Source: Desulfonatronovibrio sp. (lineage in GTDB: Bacteria; Desulfobacterota; Desulfovibrionia; Desulfovibrionales; Desulfonatronovibrionaceae). From it: a stretch of 34,488 nucleotides of DNA. The stretch covers positions 1 to 34,488 of the forward strand of contig PWNK01000157.1 of assembly GCA_003557865.1 (NCBI GenBank), written 5' to 3'. The position numbers and the translations under genes were made by a program. A model generated the notes under the pieces. That model searched no databases. It was not told the DNA's origin and saw nothing but the letters and a program-made list of their open reading frames with translations. Shown here piece after piece: positions 8,674-16,098 of the stretch; within the stretch, counting starts at the first letter, position 1; the number at the start of each line of letters is the position of its first letter.

Positions 8674-8702
8674 GTTGACTCCAGATCTTAATTGGAGTTA
8701 AC
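8674..8702. promoter_or_regulatory. Operator-like dyad upstream of the redox module
   Basis: GTTGACTCCA (8674-8683) and TGGAGTTAAC (8693-8702) form a 10-bp inverted repeat with one mismatch and a 9-nt centre. The left half contains TTGACT, a possible -35 box; TTAACT at 8698-8703 is a weak -10 at 17 bp spacing. The position, 59 nt ahead of the start at 8761, suits a repressor or activator site. No regulator is identified. Confidence 0.4.
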
Positions 8703-8760
8703 TTGGAAATCGGAACTATTACCATATCAAAACCCTATAAAAATTGCCAAAAGGACCAAT

Positions 8761-9255
8761 ATGAAAACGGGAAAAAAAATTATCTTCTGGATCTGCGCCC
8801 TATTTTTATCAGTGGGCTTCTGGGGGACAGCGGATGCTGGTGCCCAAAGCAATGTTGTGGAGACAATCAGTCCGGCCGGGGTGGAGAAGCTGATTCAGTC
8901 TGATAGCTGTCCGGTGATCATTTCCATAGTTACCTCCAGGTGCCGTGCCTGCCGCCAGGAAATGCCGGTTTACCAGGAAATGTATGAGCAGTACAGGGAT
9001 CAGGGTCTGAAAATATTTCTGGTTAGCATCGATTTCGGCTATCCTCAACACATTCAGAGCCTTGTTGATCAGATGAACCTGACCTATCCAGTGTTCTGGG
9101 GAGGAGACGAGGTCATGCATGCCTTTGATGTTTCCCTGGTTCCCTACAAGATGGTCGTCCAGAACGGGGAAATTGTGGAGACGGTAATAGGGGCCTGGTC
9201 AGAACAGGAAATACGCCAAAAGATTGCCGAGCTTTTACAGATCTGTGCGCAGTAA
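8761..9255 (+). CDS. Exported thioredoxin-fold protein (CRAC active site)
   Basis: Started at ATG 8761 behind aaaaggacc, the protein is 164 residues. An N-terminal signal peptide or anchor (about 7-28, lysine-rich start and hydrophobic core, ending ADAGA) directs it out of the cytoplasm. The thioredoxin fold follows, with active-site cysteines C61 and C64 in SRCRACRQEMP and a cis-proline-like SLVPYKMVV near the C-terminus, as in TlpA/ResA-like proteins. It is the first gene of a three-gene set with a CxxC membrane peptide and an Fe-S membrane protein, so it likely exchanges thiol/disulfide electrons on the outer face of the membrane. A longer frame upstream to 8692 would obscure the signal peptide, and I reject it. 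Confidence 0.85.
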   Translation: MKTGKKIIFWICALFLSVGFWGTADAGAQSNVVETISPAGVEKLIQSDSCPVIISIVTSRCRACRQEMPVYQEMYEQYRDQGLKIFLVSIDFGYPQHIQSLVDQMNLTYPVFWGGDEVMHAFDVSLVPYKMVVQNGEIVETVIGAWSEQEIRQKIAELLQICAQ

Positions 9256-9285
9256 GCCTGTTTACGGGAGGATTTAGGAGTGCAT

Positions 9286-9429
9286 ATGGAAAAGAGTGGA
9301 TTCAAAAAATCATATTTCCTGCTTATTCTCTTTCTCTTGCTTCTGGTCCTGGGAATCAACCTGGGTGAGGTTGAGGTTGTTTTTGAAAAGGGTATTACCA
9401 TCTGTCTCAGCTGTATAGGCATTGAGTGA
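9286..9429 (+). CDS. CD1871A-type CxxC membrane micropeptide
   Basis: A 47-residue protein. A lysine-containing N-terminus leads into one hydrophobic segment (about 10-26), followed by a short tail ending ICLSCIGIE with cysteines C40 and C43. The size, the single membrane span and the C-terminal CLxCIGI motif match the CD1871A family CXXC-motif protein as I recall it. A TAGGAG ribosome site lies 5 nt before the ATG. The stop TGA shares its A with the ATG of the next gene, so translation is coupled. It probably relays electrons or tethers the thioredoxin-like protein to the Fe-S protein; this is inference from context. Confidence 0.75.
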   Translation: MEKSGFKKSYFLLILFLLLLVLGINLGEVEVVFEKGITICLSCIGIE

Positions 9430-10313
9430 TGCTTGATATCCGGCGCTGGATTCAAATAGTTTCCACGGTTCTCAGCAACGCCTGGCTGCTCTTTCCTTTT
9501 ACCAAAACCATATACCAGGGAAAGCTTAAAAGTGTCTGCGTACCGGGGCTGAACTGCTACTCCTGTCCCGCGGCAGTGGGCTCCTGCCCCCTGGGGGCCA
9601 TGCAGACCTTTTTTGCCAACATCAGGCCCTCTCTGGGAACAGGCAATTTTCACCTGGGTCTTTACGTTATCGGCTTTCTCGGTCTTCTGGGCAGCCTGGT
9701 GGGCAGGATGCCCTGCGCCTGGCTCTGCCCCTTCGGGTTCATGCAGGAGCTGATCCACAAGATTCCCTCCCCGAAAATTGAAATCCCCCAGATTCTGACA
9801 TGGCTCAAGTATGTGATGCTTGTATTCCTGGTGATCCTGCTGCCCCTGTTTGTGGTTGACCTTTTCGGCTACGGCGACAACTGGTTCTGCAAGTATGTCT
9901 GTCCGGCGGGAACGTTACAGGCCGGCATTCCCATGATTATTCTGCAGCCCCAGCTGCGGGGACTTTTGGGAACTGTTTTTGCCTTCAAGCTGGTGATCCT
10001 TGCCGCGCTTCTTGTGGCTATGGTTTTCATCAGGCGGCCGTTCTGCCGCACTCTGTGCCCTCTGGGAGCCATCTACTCCTTTTTCAATAAGGCCAGCGTC
10101 TTCAGGATGGTCCACCATCCTGACAATTGCGTCCTGTGCAAGCAGTGCTACCGGCACTGTCCCATGGGGGTCCGGTTTTACCAGGGAGCCAACCAGAAAG
10201 ACTGCATCCGCTGCCTGCAGTGTCTTCGCAAATCCTGCAAATTCGGGGCTATCAGCTATGAGGTGGCCGGGGCTGTTCCGGTGGAAAAGAAACAGCCGGT
10301 CAAGGAGTCATGA
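9429..10313 (+). CDS. NapH/CcoG-like membrane polyferredoxin (4Fe-4S)
   Basis: A 294-residue membrane protein with several spans (about 76-92, 126-146, 188-200) and a dense set of cysteines. Three CxxxCP motifs (C96/C100, C154/C158, C206/C210) resemble the NapH, NosR and CcoG families. An N-terminal cluster (C37, C43, C46, C53) is unusual and could hold another metal centre. Two C-terminal ferredoxin sites have C234, C237, C240, C244 and C259, C262, C265, C270. Start ATG 9429 overlaps the upstream TGA by one base. By analogy it moves electrons between the cytoplasm or quinone pool and the periplasmic thiol protein encoded two genes upstream. An intrinsic terminator follows directly. Confidence 0.85.
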   Translation: MLDIRRWIQIVSTVLSNAWLLFPFTKTIYQGKLKSVCVPGLNCYSCPAAVGSCPLGAMQTFFANIRPSLGTGNFHLGLYVIGFLGLLGSLVGRMPCAWLCPFGFMQELIHKIPSPKIEIPQILTWLKYVMLVFLVILLPLFVVDLFGYGDNWFCKYVCPAGTLQAGIPMIILQPQLRGLLGTVFAFKLVILAALLVAMVFIRRPFCRTLCPLGAIYSFFNKASVFRMVHHPDNCVLCKQCYRHCPMGVRFYQGANQKDCIRCLQCLRKSCKFGAISYEVAGAVPVEKKQPVKES

Positions 10314-10314
10314 G

Positions 10315-10354
10315 GGGCCTGCTGCTGATGTCCGTCCAGGCCCGGATTTTTTTT
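10315..10354 (+). terminator. Intrinsic terminator of the redox module
   Basis: Perfect 7-bp stem GGGCCTG (10315-10321) / CAGGCCC (10337-10343), 15-nt loop, then a T-run at 10347-10354. It starts immediately after the polyferredoxin stop codon. Confidence 0.6.
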
Positions 10355-10382
10355 ATAATTTTCATTTTTTTTAAAAATATAG

Positions 10383-10412
10383 TTGACAAAGGGGAAAAAA
10401 CAAAACTATATC
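10383..10412 (+). promoter_or_regulatory. Promoter of the aromatic biosynthesis block
   Basis: TTGACA (10383-10388), 18 bp, TATATC (10407-10412). The expected start point is about 10419, which coincides with the ATG of the leader peptide. Either the leader mRNA is leaderless or the true -10 lies elsewhere. No ribosome-binding sequence is visible just before the leader ATG. Confidence 0.6.
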
Positions 10413-10418
10413 CAACTC

Positions 10419-10511
10419 ATGTTCAATGATACTCTAAACTTCAGCCACGCCGATTTCTATTTTTGGTATTTTTATTTTAACAGGGCCTGTGGTCTGGAGG
10501 GAGAGGTTTAG
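10419..10511 (+). CDS. Aromatic attenuator leader peptide (FYFWYFYF)
   Basis: A 30-codon frame, ATG to TAG, lying between a promoter and an intrinsic terminator and upstream of the aromatic amino acid genes. Codons at 10455-10478 read FYFWYFYF, a run of four Phe, three Tyr and one Trp with no interruption. Another Phe is at position 2 and one at position 8. The coding content is too biased to be chance intergenic sequence, and the position matches classical leader peptides such as TrpL and PheL. A ribosome stalled on uncharged Phe-, Tyr- or Trp-tRNA would leave the downstream antiterminator strand free. A ribosome reaching the TAG would cover it. The weak point is the lack of an evident Shine-Dalgarno sequence. 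Confidence 0.8.
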   Translation: MFNDTLNFSHADFYFWYFYFNRACGLEGEV

Positions 10512-10556
10512 TCTAACTACAACTGGTTTAAACTCAAAATCCAAAGGGCCGCAGGC
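10485..10556 (+). promoter_or_regulatory. Antiterminator pairing of the aromatic attenuator
   Basis: GCCTGTGGTC (10485-10494) can pair along all ten positions with GGCCGCAGGC (10547-10556), using two G-U wobbles. The right strand is the left arm of the terminator hairpin, so the two structures exclude each other. The left strand starts 6 nt after the Phe/Tyr/Trp run and lies within the last codons of the leader. That is the geometry needed for ribosome position to choose between the folds. Confidence 0.65.
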
Positions 10557-10578
10557 AAAAGCCGGCGGCCCTTTTTTT
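10544..10578 (+). terminator. Attenuator terminator before the ADH synthase gene
   Basis: Stem AAGGGCCGC (10544-10552) / GCGGCCCTT (10565-10573), extended by an inner GGC-AAAA-GCC stem-loop, then seven T. It is GC-rich and strong, and ends 57 nt before the aldolase ATG, inside the transcript that must serve the aromatic genes. This marks it as an attenuator rather than an end-of-operon site. Confidence 0.85.
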
Positions 10579-10634
10579 GTTTTTCAGTGCCGGGCCGCCG
10601 CAGTCCTGGACCCTTGAAACCAAGGAGGAGAAAA

Positions 10635-11435
10635 ATGCACCTGGGAAAAGCAATCAGACTGGAGAGGATTTTCAACCGCAACACCGGAAGGACCATTATT
10701 GTCCCCCTGGACCACGGAGTGACAGTAGGGCCTATTTATGGTCTGGTGGATCTGCGGGCCACAGTTGGAAAAATCGCCGAGGGAGGCGCCAACGCGGTGG
10801 TCATGCACAAGGGCCTGGCCAGGTGTGGGCACAGGGGTGAGGGCAGTGATGTGGGACTTATTGTCCATCTCTCGGCAAGCACTTCAATATCCCCCTATCC
10901 CAATGCCAAAACTCTTGTGGCCACGGTGGAAGACGCCATCAAGCTCGGTGCTGACGCTGTTTCGGTTCATGTGAACCTCGGGGATGAAACCGAGCGAGAT
11001 ATGCTCCGGGACATGGGTGCAGTGGCTTCCAGGGCCAATGAATGGGGCATGCCTCTTCTGGCCATGGTTTACGCCAGAGGGCCTAAGGTCAAGGATGAGT
11101 TCGATATGGATGTTGTCAGCCACTGCGCCAGGGTCGGTGAAGAACTGGGGGCTGATGTGGTCAAGGTCCCTTATACCGGTGAAATGGACAGTTTTTCCAA
11201 GGTGGTGGAATCATGCTGCATCCCGGTGGTTATTGCCGGGGGCCCCAAGCTGGAAAACGGACTGGATCTGATTCAGATGGTGCACGATGCCATAGCTGCC
11301 GGGGGAGCGGGGCTGTCCATCGGGCGCAATATCTTTCAGCACGACAACCCGTCCCTGATAATCAGGACCCTAAATGAAGTTGTGCACAATGATATGGAGA
11401 TTGATGAGGCCATGGAGATGCTGGAGAAGGGATAG
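10635..11435 (+). CDS. 2-amino-3,7-dideoxy-D-threo-hept-6-ulosonate (ADH) synthase
   Basis: A 266-residue class I aldolase of the DhnA/FbaB superfamily. In the archaeal-type route it joins a deoxy-ketohexose phosphate to aspartate semialdehyde to give ADH, replacing DAHP synthase. Visible features are D26 in [11 protein letters not shown], the proton-donor tyrosine Y146 in MVYARGP, the Schiff-base lysine K177 in [11 protein letters not shown], and the phosphate-binding AGGPK and GLSIGRNIF motifs. Start ATG 10635 follows aaggaggag at ideal spacing. A type II dehydroquinate synthase follows after a 256-nt gap, supporting ADH synthase over a fructose-bisphosphate aldolase. Expression should be governed by the attenuator just upstream. 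Confidence 0.88.
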   Translation: MHLGKAIRLERIFNRNTGRTIIVPLDHGVTVGPIYGLVDLRATVGKIAEGGANAVVMHKGLARCGHRGEGSDVGLIVHLSASTSISPYPNAKTLVATVEDAIKLGADAVSVHVNLGDETERDMLRDMGAVASRANEWGMPLLAMVYARGPKVKDEFDMDVVSHCARVGEELGADVVKVPYTGEMDSFSKVVESCCIPVVIAGGPKLENGLDLIQMVHDAIAAGGAGLSIGRNIFQHDNPSLIIRTLNEVVHNDMEIDEAMEMLEKG

Positions 11436-11691
11436 CCCGAGCCCGTAAATGATTTATCTCATGGTCTGCCGGTTTTTTATCTTTTATGGTATCATAGATT
11501 TGAAATGAATTGCCGGGCAGTTAATAATCTTTAGCTGCGCACAAAGATTGTTTACATTTTCCGGGATTCTGAATTACCGGGATATCAGCGGTTTTAAGGG
11601 CATGATTTTTTTATCTTTAACATTTTTCCCCGCCACAACGTGGCCGATCTTTAACTCTTAACTCGCAAGAGTTGACAGGCTGAACCCAGAA
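11436..11691 (+). other. Intergenic spacer between ADH synthase and DHQ synthase II
   Basis: 256 nt, AT-rich, no gene seen. The only structure noted is a 7-bp hairpin AACTCTT (11653-11659) / AAGAGTT (11667-11673) just ahead of the next start codon. It has no T-run, so it is not a terminator. No clear ribosome site precedes ATG 11692, so the hairpin could affect initiation; this is speculative. Confidence 0.4.
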
Positions 11692-12666
11692 ATGAGCAGA
11701 AAAATATTCTTTAAAGCTGTCCCTTTTGACAAGAGCATGGTTACCCTGGCCCTGGAATCAGGCGTTGACGCCGTAATTGCAAAAAAAGAAGATCTGGAAA
11801 AGATTTCAGCACTTGGCAGGACTGAAGTCCTGGATGTTGACGGTTTCAGCTTTATGAACATCAAGCGTAAGGAAGATGAGCAAGCTGTTGTGGACTTGAT
11901 CAGTTCCGGGAAAAAAGTTGTTATTTCCCGGGATGTTGAAATCATACCAGTGGAAAACATCCTGGCCCAGACCCCGGATGTGGGCATGGAGGTGGACTCT
12001 GTTTCGGGACTGGAAACGGCCATGGGCATTCTGGAAAAGGGTGTCGGCTATCTGGTGGTGGACAAGGCAAGCGCCCCGGAGCTCAAGGCAATGGTCAGCA
12101 AGGTGAAGCAGGATCAGGGCGGGGTTGATCTGGTTTCGGGAAAAATAACCGCCATTTCACCCATCGGCCTGGGGCACAGGGTCTGCGTGGACACCATCTC
12201 CCTGCTCAAAACAGGACAGGGCATGCTGGTGGGCAACTCAAGCGCGTTCACTTTCCTGGTCAACGCCGAGACGGAATCCAATCCTTATGTGGCGGCCAGG
12301 CCTTTCAGGATCAACGCGGGCGCGGTTCATTCCTATGCCTGTCTGCCCCAGGACAGAACAGCATATCTGGAAGAGCTCTCTCCAGGCAGGGAGGTGCTCA
12401 TCGCCACCAGTGAGGGAGGCAGTTTTTCCGCGGTGGTGGGCAGAATTAAAACCGAAATCAGGCCCATGCTGCTGATTAGCGCTGAATTTGAAGGGAGCAC
12501 CGGCAGCATTGTCCTGCAGAACGCGGAAACCATCAGGCTTGTGGGCAGCGACAGACAGCCGGTTAGTGTTGTCCAGCTCAAGGTGGGCGATGAAGTCCTG
12601 TGTAAAACGGATCAGGCCGGCAGACATTTTGGAATGCGAATTCAGGAAGATATCCGGGAAAAATAG
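11692..12666 (+). CDS. 3-dehydroquinate synthase II (AroB')
   Basis: A 324-residue protein of the archaeal-type dehydroquinate synthase family (MJ1249-like). It oxidatively deaminates and cyclises ADH to 3-dehydroquinate with NAD+, and is unrelated to classical AroB. Family signatures are GLGHRVCVDTISLLKTGQGM (about 162-181), the SNPYVAARPFRINAGAVHSY block (about 200-219) and RIKTEIRPMLLISAEFEG. Length is normal. No aroB or DAHP synthase gene occurs in the window, consistent with full use of the ADH route. pheA begins 2 nt after its stop. The ribosome site is not obvious. Confidence 0.92.
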   Translation: MSRKIFFKAVPFDKSMVTLALESGVDAVIAKKEDLEKISALGRTEVLDVDGFSFMNIKRKEDEQAVVDLISSGKKVVISRDVEIIPVENILAQTPDVGMEVDSVSGLETAMGILEKGVGYLVVDKASAPELKAMVSKVKQDQGGVDLVSGKITAISPIGLGHRVCVDTISLLKTGQGMLVGNSSAFTFLVNAETESNPYVAARPFRINAGAVHSYACLPQDRTAYLEELSPGREVLIATSEGGSFSAVVGRIKTEIRPMLLISAEFEGSTGSIVLQNAETIRLVGSDRQPVSVVQLKVGDEVLCKTDQAGRHFGMRIQEDIREK

Positions 12667-12668
12667 AC

Positions 12669-13757
12669 ATGGACCAGGAACACAATCTGGAAAGGATCCG
12701 GGAACAGATAAGCTCCATTGATGAGGGCGTACTCGAGCTTTTGAACAGAAGGGCCTCTCTCAGCCTGCAGGTGGGCCGGATAAAATCCAGGTTTCAGGAC
12801 AGCGTGTTCAAGCCTTTCAGGGAAAAGGAAGTCCTCAATGGCCTGGCGGGAAAAAACAGGGGCCCTCTTCCTGAGGAGCACCTGCGAGCGGTTTACAGGG
12901 AGATTCTCTCATCATCAAGAAGCCTGCAGCAGAAACAAAGAGTGGTATATCTTGGTCCGGAAGGGACCTTCTCCTACTTTGCAGGAGTTGAGTACCTGGG
13001 GCACAGTGCTGATTTCTTTTCCAGGAACAGTCTGGAGGACGTCTTCAGGGCCGTGGACAGCCGGGAAGCTGAACTGGGAATTATTCCCCTTGAAAACTCT
13101 TTGCAGGGCAGCGTGGGGCAGAGCTTGGATCTGTTTCTCAAGTTCGAGGTGTTTATCCATGCCGAGGTTTTCTGCCGCATCAGCCACGCCCTGCTCAGCA
13201 ATGAAAAAACACTGGCTGAGATTAAAAAGGTTTATTCCCATCCGCAGGCCCTGCAGCAATGTTCAGTCTGGCTCAGGACCAATCTTCCCGGGGTGCCCAT
13301 AATTCCGGATGAAAGTACTGCCTCGGCAGCCAGAAGGGCCGCGGGAGAAACCGGAGCCGCAGCCCTGGGGCACCGGAAGCTGGCCGGGATATTTCATCTG
13401 GATATCCTTGAACAGGGCCTGGAGGACGTGCCGGACAACTGGACGAGATTTCTGGTCATCAGCGCGTCTCCCCCTGAAACCGGCAGCCGCGAAAAAACAT
13501 CGCTGCTGTTTACGGTCATGGATAAGCCCGGTTCACTGGTCAAAGCCCTGAATGTTCTCTCCAGAAAGGGAATCAATATGAAGAAGCTGGAATCAAGACC
13601 CATGCGCGTGGAAAAGTGGAGATATGTGTTTTTTACCGATGTGGAATGCGACCTGACCTCTGAAGAATACGCGGATGTGCTCAGAGAGCTTGAAGAAAAC
13701 TGTCATTTCCTGAGGATTCTGGGAAGCTACCCGCATGGTCCTCAGATTACCGCTTAA
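12669..13757 (+). CDS. pheA: Chorismate mutase / prephenate dehydratase (P-protein)
   Basis: A 362-residue bifunctional enzyme converting chorismate to prephenate and then to phenylpyruvate for phenylalanine synthesis. Residues about 1-90 form the AroQ chorismate mutase (IREQISSIDEGVLELLNRRA). About 93-275 is the dehydratase, with GPEGTFSYFA, IPLENSLQGSV and the catalytic TRF motif in DNWTRFLVI (about 257-265). About 280-355 is the ACT regulatory domain with the ESRP motif (NMKKLESRPMR) that binds phenylalanine, so feedback inhibition is expected. The gene is separated by 2 nt from the upstream stop and by 21 nt from aroA. Confidence 0.96.
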   Translation: MDQEHNLERIREQISSIDEGVLELLNRRASLSLQVGRIKSRFQDSVFKPFREKEVLNGLAGKNRGPLPEEHLRAVYREILSSSRSLQQKQRVVYLGPEGTFSYFAGVEYLGHSADFFSRNSLEDVFRAVDSREAELGIIPLENSLQGSVGQSLDLFLKFEVFIHAEVFCRISHALLSNEKTLAEIKKVYSHPQALQQCSVWLRTNLPGVPIIPDESTASAARRAAGETGAAALGHRKLAGIFHLDILEQGLEDVPDNWTRFLVISASPPETGSREKTSLLFTVMDKPGSLVKALNVLSRKGINMKKLESRPMRVEKWRYVFFTDVECDLTSEEYADVLRELEENCHFLRILGSYPHGPQITA

Positions 13758-13778
13758 GGAAATAATGTTGGTGCACAG

Positions 13779-15128
13779 ATGAATAATGCTTTTGCCCCCA
13801 TCGTCCTCAGGGCCCCTTCATCCAAGTCCATGTCCCACAGGGCCCTGCTGGCTGCCGGGCTGGCCAGCGGGGAATCAAGACTGAAAAGTGTTCTCTTCAG
13901 TGATGATCTGTCCCATACCAGGATGTGTCTCACGGCCATGGGTGCTGAAATACAGGATTCAGGACCTGATCTGCTGGTCAGGGGAATCAGCGGCAAAATA
14001 TCTTCCGGTCCCGGGGGGAGAGTCATGCTGGATGTGGGGGAGTCAGGAACAACCTGCAGGCTTTTGGCTGCCATTGTGGCCGCTGGAGAGGGAGAGTTTG
14101 AGATTTTCGGCCGGGGAAGAATGCATCAGCGCCCCATAAAAAGTCTTGACGCCGCCTTAAGTCCCCTGGGAGTCAGGTTCAGGTACCTGGGCAGGGATGG
14201 ATGCCCTCCGGTGATCATCTCCTCAAGCGGACTGCCCGGGGGAGAGATGAGCATTTCACTGGATGACAGCAGCCAGTATTTATCAGGGATCCTTCTGGCC
14301 TCCACCATGGCCCGGGATACGCTGGTCATAAACATTGCCGGACAAAAGGTGGTTTCATGGCCTTACGTCAACCTGACCCTGCAGATCCTGGAAGAATTCC
14401 GCTGCCCGGTAAAGATTCAGATCCTGGAAGGAAAGACCTGGAAGGAAGTAAGTGACCGGGAGGTTGTTAAGGTTCAGCCTGGAAAACTGAGGTTCATAGT
14501 CAGCCCCAAAGTGTTGCCGGCCAGAGAATATGAGGTGGAAGGAGATTTCAGCAATGCTTCATATCTGCTTTCCGCAGGAGCAGCCGGAAATATGCCTGTC
14601 CTGGTCGAGGGTCTAAATATCCGTTCAAGACAGGGGGACAAGGCCATTCTTGACATCCTGACTAAAATGGGCGCCGCGGTAGAAAGAGCTCAAGACGGGA
14701 TCCTGGTTCAGGGCAAAAAACTCAAAGGTGTTGATCTGGATATGGGGGCAAGCCCGGATCTTGTCCCCACAGTGGCGGTCCTGGCCTCAATGGCTGAGGG
14801 AAGGACCATGATCACCAACGTGGCTCATCTTAAAATCAAGGAAAGTGACAGATTAAGCGGGGTGTGCACTGAAATTGCCAGAACCGGATGCAGCTGTGAA
14901 CTTCTGGATGACGGACTGGTGATTCATCCGGCCAGGATTAAGCCTGCTCAAAGGATAGAGTTTTTAACATACGGTGATCACCGCATGGCCATGAGCCTGT
15001 CCCTTTACGAACTGGCCGGTGTTCATGTGCTCCTGGATAATCCTGGCTGTGTAAACAAATCTTTTCCGGATTTCTGGAATGAATGGGCAAAAATCAGATC
15101 CGCTCATGGATACGCAGTTAATGCATAA
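13779..15128 (+). CDS. aroA: 3-phosphoshikimate 1-carboxyvinyltransferase (EPSP synthase)
   Basis: A 449-residue enzyme joining shikimate-3-phosphate and phosphoenolpyruvate, the sixth step to chorismate. Motifs in order: APSSKSMSHRAL (about 12-23, substrate phosphate site), GESGTTCRLL (about 88-97, PEP site), the RPIKSL segment, SSQYLSGILLAS, IKESDRLSG, and YGDHRMAMSLSL near the C-terminus. Length is normal. The PEP-site sequence departs from the GNAGTAxR found in classical class I enzymes, so it is a divergent member. The ATG at 13779 is the only in-frame start between the pheA stop and the conserved N-terminus; an AAGGA at 13756 is rather far upstream. The 3' end overlaps tyrA. Confidence 0.95.
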   Translation: MNNAFAPIVLRAPSSKSMSHRALLAAGLASGESRLKSVLFSDDLSHTRMCLTAMGAEIQDSGPDLLVRGISGKISSGPGGRVMLDVGESGTTCRLLAAIVAAGEGEFEIFGRGRMHQRPIKSLDAALSPLGVRFRYLGRDGCPPVIISSSGLPGGEMSISLDDSSQYLSGILLASTMARDTLVINIAGQKVVSWPYVNLTLQILEEFRCPVKIQILEGKTWKEVSDREVVKVQPGKLRFIVSPKVLPAREYEVEGDFSNASYLLSAGAAGNMPVLVEGLNIRSRQGDKAILDILTKMGAAVERAQDGILVQGKKLKGVDLDMGASPDLVPTVAVLASMAEGRTMITNVAHLKIKESDRLSGVCTEIARTGCSCELLDDGLVIHPARIKPAQRIEFLTYGDHRMAMSLSLYELAGVHVLLDNPGCVNKSFPDFWNEWAKIRSAHGYAVNA

Positions 15129-15888
15129 GATTGCCATAGTCGGGGGGCGGGGCCGTATGGGGCTCATGCTGGGCAAGAGGTTTTCCCATGCCGGAGCGGA
15201 GGTTCTCTGCCTTGACCAGCCCCTTCCTCTGGAAGGACTTGAGAGTCTGCTTGCTTCAGTAAAGTTTGTTCTGCTTGCGGTGCCTATTTCCGTAATGGGA
15301 CAGGTGGTGGAGGCTGTGGCTCCCAGGATGACCCCGGGGACAATTCTGGCGGATATCTGTTCAGTCAAGGTTGTGCCCATGATGAAGATGGAAAACGCGT
15401 ATTCAGGACCGGTTCTTGGAACCCATCCCCTCTTCGGCCCGGAACCCGGGTCCGGTGAAGTGCTCAAGGTTGCCCTTTGCCCCGGAAATCGATCGGACTT
15501 ATCAGTGGTGGCCATGGCAGAGGATCTTTTTGCCCGGGCAGGCATGAAAACATTCATCACCAGCGCTGATGAGCATGACCAGGCCATGGCCTGCATCCAG
15601 AGCCTGAATTTTGTGACCACGGTCTCCTATTTCGCCAGTCTCCCGGAAGATCTTGACCTGGAGAAGTTTGCCACGCCCTCATTCATGCGCAGGGTAAGCT
15701 CTGCCCGGAAAATGCTCAATGAAGACGCCGTCCTTTTTTCATCCCTGGCTGAGGACAATCCATATACCGGCCAGATGATCCGCCGGTTCAAATCTTTTCT
15801 CAACCTCAGCGCGGCAGGAGAGATGGAGCTTCTCCAGGACAAGGCCCTCTGGTGGTGGCGCAATGAGAAAAATCCCGGGGGACAGTAG
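15121..15888 (+). CDS. tyrA: Prephenate dehydrogenase
   Basis: A 255-residue NAD-dependent enzyme making 4-hydroxyphenylpyruvate from prephenate for tyrosine. The N-terminus is the Rossmann motif GGRGRMG (8-14) after the strand KIAIV. GTHPLFGPEPGSGE is the prephenate-site signature, and EHDQAMACIQSLNF follows. There is no chorismate mutase or ACT domain, so mutase activity must come from PheA. I use ATG 15121, which overlaps the aroA stop by 8 nt and begins right at the fold; ATG codons at 15106 and 15079 are in frame and possible. A strong terminator 28 nt downstream closes this block. Confidence 0.9.
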   Translation: MHKIAIVGGRGRMGLMLGKRFSHAGAEVLCLDQPLPLEGLESLLASVKFVLLAVPISVMGQVVEAVAPRMTPGTILADICSVKVVPMMKMENAYSGPVLGTHPLFGPEPGSGEVLKVALCPGNRSDLSVVAMAEDLFARAGMKTFITSADEHDQAMACIQSLNFVTTVSYFASLPEDLDLEKFATPSFMRRVSSARKMLNEDAVLFSSLAEDNPYTGQMIRRFKSFLNLSAAGEMELLQDKALWWWRNEKNPGGQ

Positions 15889-15915
15889 TCTTTGAAGGCT
15901 TATTTTATGCAGCGC

Positions 15916-15953
15916 AAAAAGCCGTGTCCTCCGGGAAGGACACGGCTTTTTTT
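15916..15953 (+). terminator. Intrinsic terminator after tyrA
   Basis: 10-bp stem GCCGTGTCCT (15921-15930) / AGGACACGGC (15937-15946), with flanking A and T runs (15916-15920, 15947-15953) that extend it. It separates the aro block from trpE. No Trp-rich leader frame is found before or after it, so it reads as an ordinary terminator. Confidence 0.85.
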
Positions 15954-16038
15954 GTTTCTCTTGTCTGTCAAACCGGGCTAATCAGTGGCTCTCGGCTACC
16001 AGGGCTCAAAGCGCCTCGCCGTGTTTCCAAAGATATTA

Positions 16039-16067
16039 TTTCAATAAAACAGGACTGACTGTATAAA
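16039..16067 (+). promoter_or_regulatory. Weak candidate promoter of the trp operon
   Basis: TTTCAA (16039-16044), 17 bp, TATAAA (16062-16067). The -10 is good, the -35 poor. Because a strong terminator precedes trpE, a promoter is needed in 15954-16098. No TrpR-like operator, T-box or Trp-codon leader was seen in this stretch. Confidence 0.35.
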
Positions 16068-16098
16068 CGTTGATCCACAGCATAAAGGAGTATGTATC

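Noticed and set aside
15908-15982. Frame across the tyrA terminator as a possible trp leader peptide
   Set aside because: It contains no Trp codon, and the terminator lies inside it rather than after it.
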